From NCBI GenBank assembly GCA_013139435.1, contig WTAW01000356.1, positions 1-7,039 of the forward strand: a stretch of 7,039 nt of DNA. Reading direction: 5' to 3'. Origin of the DNA: Candidatus Aminicenantota bacterium. GTDB lineage: Bacteria; Acidobacteriota; Aminicenantia; Aminicenantales; Aminicenantaceae. Every line of letters starts with the position of its first letter. Position 1 is the stretch's first letter. Of this stretch, positions 1 through 5,764 are shown in pieces. Below the pieces are notes generated by a model. That model had not been told where the DNA came from, did not search any database, and saw nothing but the letters and a program-made list of their open reading frames with translations. Position numbers and translations under genes: made by a program.

Positions 1-447
1 CTTTTAAGCGGGGAGGAGTACAAAGAGCTTGAAGATCACATAAACGGGTGTCCTCTCTGCCAAAAAAGCAGAGCAGAGTACCAGAATATCTTCGAAGTTC
101 TGCAAAAAACGGATTTTCCCGAACCCAAACCCTACTTCTGGGAACGTCTGCGTCCCAGATTAAAAGAACAAAAAACATTTGAACCGTGGCAATTGTGGAA
201 GCAATGGGGATTACGAGCCGTCCCATTGTCACTTCTTCTCGTCCTTTTCCTTGCTTCCGCGATCCTCTTTTTCGGGCCTCAGCCCAGAGAAGAATTCAGC
301 CAGTCAGGCATCTTGCTCTTTGAAGACCAGAGCCCTCTCCAGGACACAGGAGACATTCTGGATCAGGAAGGTGTCGAGGACAAAAACATGATGTTGATCT
401 TTGCTTCCCTGGAAGAACAGCCTAGTTCAAGGAGACCACTCCCATGA
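1..447 (+). CDS. zf-HC2 (ZAS-type) anti-sigma factor, 5' end missing
   Basis: The frame is open from base 1 to the TGA at 445-447, giving 148 visible residues; the true start lies left of the window. Near the visible N-terminus His13, Cys17 and Cys20 form the HX3CX2C zinc motif of ZAS/zf-HC2 anti-sigma factors. A soluble, charged cytoplasmic segment follows (about 21-70), then one strongly hydrophobic segment (about 73-91, ending in LFFG), and then a short acidic tail of about 55 residues. Family knowledge: such proteins hold an ECF sigma factor at the inner membrane and release it on an envelope or redox signal. The partner sigma gene usually lies directly upstream, which here is out of view. 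The tail is small and shows no recognisable sensor domain. The last codons overlap the next start (ATGA at 444-447). The short Cys-containing domain could be mistaken for another zinc-binding protein, but the His/Cys spacing followed by a TM segment argues for this call. Confidence 0.82.
   Translation, partial: LLSGEEYKELEDHINGCPLCQKSRAEYQNIFEVLQKTDFPEPKPYFWERLRPRLKEQKTFEPWQLWKQWGLRAVPLSLLLVLFLASAILFFGPQPREEFSQSGILLFEDQSPLQDTGDILDQEGVEDKNMMLIFASLEEQPSSRRPLP
429..434 (+). promoter_or_regulatory. Ribosome binding site for the Spy-like gene
   Basis: AAGGAG lies nine bases before the ATG at 444 and inside the end of the anti-sigma gene. With the ATGA overlap it fixes this start and suggests translational coupling. 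Confidence 0.7.
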
Positions 448-881
448 AAAACAATTATAAACTCTGGATAATACTATCCCTGATTGTCGTCTTTATTGCG
501 GGTGTTATCAGCGGGATTCTGATAGATAAAAACGTGTTGAATGAACGGAAGCCTGACACGCGAAGACGAAGTTCTACGCATTTTCCCACCCTCGAGATAA
601 TGGCTGAGGAACTGGCGCTCTCTGCCGAACAGCAAGAGCAGATCAGAGAGATCTTCCAAAACAACGAAGAGCGTTTCAAAAATTTGAGGAGCGACATGCA
701 CAGGAGCTTATCGGACATCCGGGCACAACTGCTCACAGATATCAACTCCGTGCTCACCAATGAGCAAAAAACCAAATTCGAGGCGATAATCGACAAATAC
801 AGATCTCAAAGAAAAAGAGAGTACGAGGAAAGGAAAAGGCGACAGGAAAAGTCCGATGGGAATAAAGGAGACCATAGATGA
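444..881 (+). CDS. Membrane-anchored Spy/CpxP/CnrR-like periplasmic LTxxQ protein
   Basis: A 145-residue protein with one N-terminal hydrophobic segment (about 7-27), which probably anchors the rest in the periplasm because no signal-peptidase site is evident. The periplasmic part is almost entirely predicted helix and carries two LTxxQ-like elements, LSAEQ at 59-63 and LTNEQ at 104-108. Repeated motifs of this kind typify the Spy/CpxP/ZraP and CnrR-like 'periplasmic heavy-metal sensor' proteins. These act as chaperones or stress/metal sensors. The C-terminus (about 119-145) is a highly charged Lys/Arg/Glu tail. His residues are few (46, 86, 144) and there is no Cys, so a metal site is not evident. 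The gene overlaps the anti-sigma gene by four bases at its start and the adaptor gene by four at its end. I infer that it feeds envelope status to the sigma/anti-sigma pair or protects the efflux system; family placement is good, exact role unknown. Confidence 0.75.
   Translation: MKNNYKLWIILSLIVVFIAGVISGILIDKNVLNERKPDTRRRSSTHFPTLEIMAEELALSAEQQEQIREIFQNNEERFKNLRSDMHRSLSDIRAQLLTDINSVLTNEQKTKFEAIIDKYRSQRKREYEERKRRQEKSDGNKGDHR
864..870 (+). promoter_or_regulatory. Ribosome binding site for the MacA-like gene
   Basis: AAAGGAG lies seven bases before the ATG at 878. It sits inside the 3' end of the Spy-like gene and supports the start that overlaps that gene's stop. Confidence 0.75.
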
Positions 882-2203
882 AGAAGAAATGGATGATCGG
901 CGCAGCCGTCCTTGTCGCTGTGGCAGTGATCGTCTTCGGTCTTACAGCTCTCAACAAGAACAACAGTAATGGCGTGAGGTTCAAAAAAGAGGCCATAAAG
1001 AAAGGGAGTATCGAGGCTCTGGTTGTCACAACAGGGACTCTGAATCCTGTCATAACCGTGGATGTGGGCAGCCAAGTTTCGGGAAAGATCGAGGATATCT
1101 ATGTGGATTTCAACTCAGAGGTTAAGGAAGGACAGATCATCGCCAGGATCGAGCAGTCCTCTTTCCTTACTCGGGTCCAACAAAACAAAGCCAACTACCA
1201 GAGTGCCGTAGCGTCGGTAGAGAAATCCAAGGTCATGCTTGAAAGCAACAAGAAAAAACTCGACAGAGCCTTGGACCTATTCAATAAAGACCTGATCTCA
1301 TTTGAAGAAAAAGAAACCGCAGAAACACAGTACTACAGTTCCAAAGCCGACCTGCAGTCTTCTGAGGCGAAGCTTGAACAATCCAAATCTCAGCTGGAAT
1401 CAAGTCATGTCGACCTGGACTACACGATCATCAAGTCTCCCATTAACGGTGTTGTTATCAACAGGAATATTAACGTGGGACAAACGGTGGCGGCCAGCTT
1501 TCAGGCCCCTGTCCTCTTCCAGATCGCCAACGATTTGCGCAAGATGCAGGTGGAGTGCAGTGTCGACGAAGCAGACATCGGGAAGGTTAAGGAAGACCAG
1601 AGCGTGACTTTTACTGTGGATGCCTTTCCAGATGATAATTTTTCCGGCAAGGTGAGCCAGGTCAGGTACTCTCCAGAAATCGTGCAGAATGTCGTCACTT
1701 ACACGACCATTGTTGCCGTTGAGAATCCGGAGATGAAATTGCGGCCGGGAATGACGGCCACGGTTTCTATGGTTGTGGGCGAAGCTAAAAATAAACTGCT
1801 CGTCCCCAATGCTGCCTTACGCTTCACACCCCAATTCACTCCGGAAGAGATGCAGGAGATGTTTGAAAACATGAAAAGGGAGAGACAGGCGAGAAGAGGA
1901 GAATCTGCACAAGCAGGAGGACAAGGCACTCCATCCGGACGCCAATTCGGGATGGGTGGTGGCCATGGGATGCAGAGGACCCCAAGGAAAGATGTCGGAC
2001 GCGTCTGGATAGAGGATGAAAGCGGAAACCTCAAACCCGTCATGATCCGAATTGGCGTCACAGACAACACATACACCGAAGTTGTCAGAGGGGAGTTGGA
2101 AGAAGGGCAAGAGGTCATCATCGGAGAAGACGGAGGCGAAGGAGGAAGAGACTCCAACTCCAGCGATGCGATGAGGCGAGGCATGTTCATGATGCGGCGG
2201 TAA
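878..2203 (+). CDS. macA: MacA-like periplasmic adaptor (membrane-fusion protein)
   Basis: A 441-residue adaptor linking an inner-membrane ABC exporter to a TolC channel. Visible in order: an N-terminal membrane anchor (about 6-25), the first half of the lipoyl-like domain (about 55-92, with GSQVSGKI and the turn VKEGQ), and a long alpha-helical coiled-coil hairpin (about 95-182) rich in Gln, Ser, Lys and Glu. The second lipoyl half follows (about 183-217, with IKSPINGVV and NVGQTV), then a beta-barrel domain (about 222-300, with LRPGMTATV) and a membrane-proximal domain. That last domain is interrupted at about 319-372 by a low-complexity Met/Gly/Arg/Gln insert before the strand VGRVWIED resumes. 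The protein ends in a Met/Arg-rich tail (about 433-441). Adaptors of this family are usually about 370-400 residues, so the insert and tail explain the extra length. The ATPase, permease and TolC genes follow directly, so MacA is favoured over an RND-type adaptor. The symbol reflects family, not proven orthology. Confidence 0.9.
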   Translation: MKKKWMIGAAVLVAVAVIVFGLTALNKNNSNGVRFKKEAIKKGSIEALVVTTGTLNPVITVDVGSQVSGKIEDIYVDFNSEVKEGQIIARIEQSSFLTRVQQNKANYQSAVASVEKSKVMLESNKKKLDRALDLFNKDLISFEEKETAETQYYSSKADLQSSEAKLEQSKSQLESSHVDLDYTIIKSPINGVVINRNINVGQTVAASFQAPVLFQIANDLRKMQVECSVDEADIGKVKEDQSVTFTVDAFPDDNFSGKVSQVRYSPEIVQNVVTYTTIVAVENPEMKLRPGMTATVSMVVGEAKNKLLVPNAALRFTPQFTPEEMQEMFENMKRERQARRGESAQAGGQGTPSGRQFGMGGGHGMQRTPRKDVGRVWIEDESGNLKPVMIRIGVTDNTYTEVVRGELEEGQEVIIGEDGGEGGRDSNSSDAMRRGMFMMRR

Positions 2204-2259
2204 ATCACCTTTGTCGGTTGATCGTTTTTAAAGAAAAAACAGCAGCTAGGAAATTCAAA
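2204..2259 (+). other. Longest intergenic gap in the window (56 bases)
   Basis: AT-rich spacer between the adaptor stop and the preferred ATPase start. It contains a weak Shine-Dalgarno-like TAGGAA (2247-2252), seven bases before the ATG at 2260. A short T-run followed by an A-run (about 2225-2239) could pair only weakly and does not resemble an intrinsic terminator. No convincing promoter was seen. Confidence 0.5.
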
Positions 2260-2952
2260 ATGGAAAACAACAATCTCATACAGCTGAAAGACGTTACACG
2301 CGTCTACCAGATGGGTGATACAGAAGTCAGAGCACTGAAAGGGATATCATACATTATCAAACGAGGGGACTTATTGGCCATCATGGGGCCGTCCGGTTCC
2401 GGAAAATCCACGCTGATGAATATCATCGGTTGTCTGGATAAGCCATCGGATGGAAAGTATTTCCTGGAAGGCCAAGAAATATCGACCTTTAACAAGAATG
2501 AGCTGGCACGGATGCGGAACAAGAAGATCGGGTTTGTCTTCCAGAATTTCAACCTCCTCTCAAGGACTACAGCCCTGGAAAACACAGAGCTTCCTCTGCT
2601 TTATTCGGATGTGCCCAGCAAAAAATCGCGGGAGATGGCGCTGAAGGCCCTTGAAATGGTCGGACTCAAAGGTCGCGAGCTCCACAAAACAAATCAGATC
2701 TCCGGAGGCGAGATGCAGAGAGTGGCCATTGCCAGAGCACTTGTCAACGACCCCTCCTTAATACTGGCTGATGAGCCCACGGGTAATTTGGATACAAAAA
2801 CAGGGCAAGAAATCATGGAGATCTTCACAACCCTTAATAAAGAAAAGGGGATCACCATTATTCTTGTGACGCATGACCCTGAAGTCGCAGAGATTACAGA
2901 GAGAAGAGTCTACTTGAGAGACGGCGAAATCGAGCGGGAAGAGGAGAGTTGA
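2260..2952 (+). CDS. MacB-type ABC transporter ATP-binding protein
   Basis: A 230-residue ATPase that powers the exporter from the cytoplasmic side. All nucleotide-binding motifs are intact: Walker A GPSGSGKST (43-51), Q-loop Gln95 in FVFQN, ABC signature ISGGEMQR (147-154), Walker B LILADEP (167-173) with catalytic Glu172, D-loop GNLD (175-178) and H-loop His205 in VTHD. Length and motif style match the MacB/LolD/FtsE-like group. In E. coli MacB this domain is fused to the permease; here it is a separate gene whose stop is one base from the permease start. The ATG at 2260 is preferred because it gives the usual family N-terminus and has a weak upstream TAGGAA. An in-frame TTG at 2218 would add 14 residues that lack family character and has no Shine-Dalgarno sequence. 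Substrate cannot be predicted. Confidence 0.94.
   Translation: MENNNLIQLKDVTRVYQMGDTEVRALKGISYIIKRGDLLAIMGPSGSGKSTLMNIIGCLDKPSDGKYFLEGQEISTFNKNELARMRNKKIGFVFQNFNLLSRTTALENTELPLLYSDVPSKKSREMALKALEMVGLKGRELHKTNQISGGEMQRVAIARALVNDPSLILADEPTGNLDTKTGQEIMEIFTTLNKEKGITIILVTHDPEVAEITERRVYLRDGEIEREEES
2941..2946 (+). promoter_or_regulatory. Ribosome binding site for the MacB-type permease gene
   Basis: GAGGAG lies seven bases before the ATG at 2954, within the last codons of the ATPase gene. It supports coupled production of ATPase and permease. Confidence 0.7.
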
Positions 2953-2953
2953 G

Positions 2954-4171
2954 ATGAATATCGCAAAAACGGCAAAGGTTTCGTTGCTGGCACTGAATCG
3001 TAACAAAATGCGCTCTTTTCTTACAGCACTGGGCATCATCATCGGCGTCGGTGCTGTGATCGCCATGGTCAGCATTGGTCAGGGAGCTAAAGCCGAAATC
3101 GAGCAGAGGTTCACCGAGATGGGAACAAACCTCCTTTTTGTCCGGCCTGGCAGCATGTCATTTCGCGGCCGTCATGGCGGGGGAGGCAGTTACACGACCC
3201 TCAAGGAATCGGATGCGAAGGCGATATTAGAGAACTGTGATGCTGTTCAGTACGTCTCCCCGAATGTGAACACGAGAGCACAAGTGGTCTTCGGCAATAA
3301 AAATTGGAACTCTTCGATCTACGGTGTAGGTGATAGATATCCACAAATACGCAACTGGGACGTCGAATATGGCGTTTTCTTCGATGAGAACCAGGTGAGA
3401 ACCGGCCAGAAAGTCTGTGTGTTGGGGAGTGAGGTGACTGAGAATCTTTTTGAGGGGGCTGACCCCATCGGAGAGATCATTCGACTCAACAAAATTCCCT
3501 TTCGCGTGCTCGGGGTTCTGAAAACAAAGGGTGAGGCCGGGGGTTGGGGCAGCAGAGACGACATGATCGCAGTGCCCTACACAACAGCTAAAAGCCGTCT
3601 TATGAACATTGACTACATCCAGTCCATAGATGTTTCTGCCGTCTCTGCAAAAAGGACGGATGAGGCGGCAAGACAAATCGAAGAGCTCCTCCGGACCCGG
3701 CATAAAATCGCTCCGGGCTCAGAGGATGATTTTAATGTCCGGAACATTTCGGACATCGCCGAGGGAGCGTCGGAGGCCACACAGATCCTGACCATTCTCC
3801 TTGGAGGGATCGCATCCATATCCCTTCTTGTCGGCGGCATCGGCATCATGAATATCATGCTGGTCTCTGTCACTGAGAGGATCCGAGAGATCGGGATCAG
3901 AATGTCGGTCGGAGCCCGAGAGATCGATATCCTTCTCCAGTTTCTGACTGAAGCGGTCGTGTTGAGTGTCCTGGGAGGTGTTCTGGGGATCTGCCTTGGA
4001 CTTGGAAGTTCGAGCCTGATCTCGAAGCTTGCCGGGATGAAAACACTGGTTTCGATCGGGTCGGTAGCCCTTGCCTTTTTCTTTGCCGGCTCTGTGGGTG
4101 TGTTTTTCGGTTTCTATCCTGCCCGCAAGGCGTCCAAGCTTGACCCCATCGAGGCATTGAGGTACGAATAA
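2954..4171 (+). CDS. MacB/FtsX-type ABC transporter permease
   Basis: A 405-residue inner-membrane subunit with the MacB topology. After a short cytoplasmic N-terminus (with LNRNKMRSFLT at 14-24), TM1 spans about 22-41. A large periplasmic domain (about 45-275, MacB_PCD type) opens with the typical GTNLLFVRPG stretch and contains a Gly-rich segment near its start. Three C-terminal helices follow (about 278-304, 333-357 and 367-389). The conserved FtsX coupling region, ERIREIGIRMSVGA (308-321), lies between TM2 and TM3, and the protein ends with the family signature PARKASKLDPIEALRYE. Four helices and a periplasmic domain fit a mechanotransmission exporter: ATP binding moves the periplasmic part and drives substrate from the periplasm through MacA and TolC, rather than across the inner membrane. 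It pairs with the ATPase encoded immediately before it. No defect is seen. Confidence 0.94.
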   Translation: MNIAKTAKVSLLALNRNKMRSFLTALGIIIGVGAVIAMVSIGQGAKAEIEQRFTEMGTNLLFVRPGSMSFRGRHGGGGSYTTLKESDAKAILENCDAVQYVSPNVNTRAQVVFGNKNWNSSIYGVGDRYPQIRNWDVEYGVFFDENQVRTGQKVCVLGSEVTENLFEGADPIGEIIRLNKIPFRVLGVLKTKGEAGGWGSRDDMIAVPYTTAKSRLMNIDYIQSIDVSAVSAKRTDEAARQIEELLRTRHKIAPGSEDDFNVRNISDIAEGASEATQILTILLGGIASISLLVGGIGIMNIMLVSVTERIREIGIRMSVGAREIDILLQFLTEAVVLSVLGGVLGICLGLGSSSLISKLAGMKTLVSIGSVALAFFFAGSVGVFFGFYPARKASKLDPIEALRYE

Positions 4172-4184
4172 CATTTAACGTATT

Positions 4185-4189
4185 GGAGG
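4185..4189 (+). promoter_or_regulatory. Ribosome binding site for the TolC-family gene
   Basis: GGAGG lies six bases before the ATG at 4196, inside the 24-base gap after the permease. It is the strongest Shine-Dalgarno match in the window and fixes this start. Confidence 0.8.
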
Positions 4190-4195
4190 TTAAAG

Positions 4196-5761
4196 ATGAT
4201 TAGAAGAGCAAAAGTGACAATGACAGTATTGCTATTGATTATGGGGATGTCTGTGTATGGCCAACAGGAAGCGCCAAACATCTCACTTTCTCTCAAAGAC
4301 TGTATTGTCAAAGCTATGGAGAATAACCTTGGTTTGGCTGTCGCTGTTTTGACTCCACAACTCAGAGATATCAGCGTGTCTCAGGCCAATGAAAAGTACC
4401 TGCCAGTTTTCAGCTTTGGTTTTAATATAAACGACCAGCAACAACCGTCTTACTCCTTTCTGGATGCAGCGGATGTTCTTACGGCGTCCTTCAATGAATA
4501 CTCCGCTGATCTTTCACAGGAAATCCCGGGAGGTGGAAACTTTTCCATCCGGCTCAATACATCCAAGTACGACACAAACAGAACCGGTACGACGATCAAT
4601 CCCAGCTACCGTGCCCAACTGAGGTTTAATTATACGCAGCCGCTACTTAAAAATTTCGGCATGATGGCCTCCAAAAGAGACATCATCATCGCCCAGACCA
4701 ACCTCACGATCTCAGAGAAAGACTTAAAAAGAGCTCTGCAGAACACTGTGTACAGCGTGGAACAGGCGTACTGGAATCTCGTCTTCTCCATAGAAAATCT
4801 GAAAGTGTCCCAGCAATCTTCAAAATTGGCTCAAGACCTGCTGGAGAAGAACCGGCTGGGAGTTGAAGTGGGAACGCTGGCTCCGATCGAGATCATAACC
4901 GCCGAAGCACAAGTCGCCCAGAGAGAGGCAGACATCTTGGCCGCAGAAGCCGAGGTCAGGAACAATGAAGACAGGCTCAAGCAGGTGATCAATCTCGCGG
5001 CGGATACCGAAAATTCGGATTTTCTCCAAATCACCCCTGTGGAGGAACCGAGTTTTAAAGAGTTGGATATCAATCTGGATCAAGCACTGACAACGGCCTT
5101 GCAAAACCGGCCGGACCTGGATTCCACTCGCCTCGGCATCCAGAATTATGAGATCAACATGAGTTATGCCAAGAACCAATTGCTCCCAGGGTTGAACCTC
5201 AATGCATCTTACTGGAGCCCGGGTGTCTCGGGTGACCAATTGATTTATGACCCGGATGATCCTTGGAGCGGACCGATCGGCTCGATCCCTGGGGGGAGGG
5301 AAGATGCATTCAAGGATGTCTTTGGATTCAAATACAATAACTGGGCTGTCGGTCTCACCCTGGACTTTCCGCTCAACACCATCGTCTCCCGCGCTGCTTA
5401 TGCGCAGGCCAGAGTCGATCTGGAACAGGCTCAGTTGCGGCTCAAAGAACAGGAGCAGCAGATCTATACGGACCTTAAAATCGCAGTCAGGGCTGTGAAA
5501 ACCAACTTCAAACGGATCCAGGCTCTTAAAGTCGCCAGAGAATTGGCGCAGAGACAACTGGAAGCCGAGGAAGAAAAACTCAAAGTCGGGCTATCCACGA
5601 ATTACTTTGTCCTTCAGTACCAGAGGGACCTGGCGACAGCCCGATCGCAGGAGATCCGTGCCATTATCGATTACGTCCTATCTGTTGCGGTCTTAAACAG
5701 GGATATGGGCGTAAGCCTTGACGAACAGAACATCCAGATTTCTGGATTATGGAATAAGTAA
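4196..5761 (+). CDS. TolC-family outer-membrane efflux channel
   Basis: A 521-residue outer-membrane factor that would form the trimeric exit duct of the system. A signal peptide is clear: positive residues at 3-6, a hydrophobic core at about 9-18, and a probable cut after VYG (22/23). There is no lipobox Cys, so it is probably not a lipoprotein, unlike OprM-type channels. Two OEP repeats are visible. The first (about 30-265) includes LKDCIVKAMENN, a beta-hairpin region ending near QPLLKNFG, and a helix with VGTLAPIEIITAEAQVAQRE. The second (about 290-510) includes LTTALQNRPDL, LPGLNLNASY and the helix with VGLSTNYFVLQYQRDLATA. The hairpin loop of repeat 2 (about 340-382) is long and rich in Asp, Gly and Pro. 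Total length slightly exceeds the usual 430-490 of the family, mainly because of the loops. Position after the MacAB genes strongly suggests it serves this exporter. Confidence 0.93.
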   Translation: MIRRAKVTMTVLLLIMGMSVYGQQEAPNISLSLKDCIVKAMENNLGLAVAVLTPQLRDISVSQANEKYLPVFSFGFNINDQQQPSYSFLDAADVLTASFNEYSADLSQEIPGGGNFSIRLNTSKYDTNRTGTTINPSYRAQLRFNYTQPLLKNFGMMASKRDIIIAQTNLTISEKDLKRALQNTVYSVEQAYWNLVFSIENLKVSQQSSKLAQDLLEKNRLGVEVGTLAPIEIITAEAQVAQREADILAAEAEVRNNEDRLKQVINLAADTENSDFLQITPVEEPSFKELDINLDQALTTALQNRPDLDSTRLGIQNYEINMSYAKNQLLPGLNLNASYWSPGVSGDQLIYDPDDPWSGPIGSIPGGREDAFKDVFGFKYNNWAVGLTLDFPLNTIVSRAAYAQARVDLEQAQLRLKEQEQQIYTDLKIAVRAVKTNFKRIQALKVARELAQRQLEAEEEKLKVGLSTNYFVLQYQRDLATARSQEIRAIIDYVLSVAVLNRDMGVSLDEQNIQISGLWNK

Positions 5762-5764
5762 GAG

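Noticed and set aside
193..447. Separate 84-residue gene starting at a TTG at 193
   Set aside because: The same frame is open back to base 1 and carries the zinc motif and cytoplasmic part of the anti-sigma factor, so this is an internal start.
1699..2208. 169-residue open frame on the - strand
   Set aside because: Antisense to the adaptor gene; its Pro/Ser-rich composition mirrors the low-complexity insert on the other strand.
2222..2240. Possible terminator or promoter in the macA-ATPase gap
   Set aside because: Only a short T-run and A-run with no GC stem, and no clear -35/-10 pair; a break in the operon here is not supported.
2218..2259. TTG start adding 14 residues to the ATPase
   Set aside because: No Shine-Dalgarno sequence before it and the extra residues do not resemble the family N-terminus; ATG at 2260 gives the normal length.
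4820..5557. 245-residue open frame on the - strand
   Set aside because: Lies wholly antisense to the TolC-family gene, shows no recognisable domain, and is explained by the codon bias of the + strand gene.
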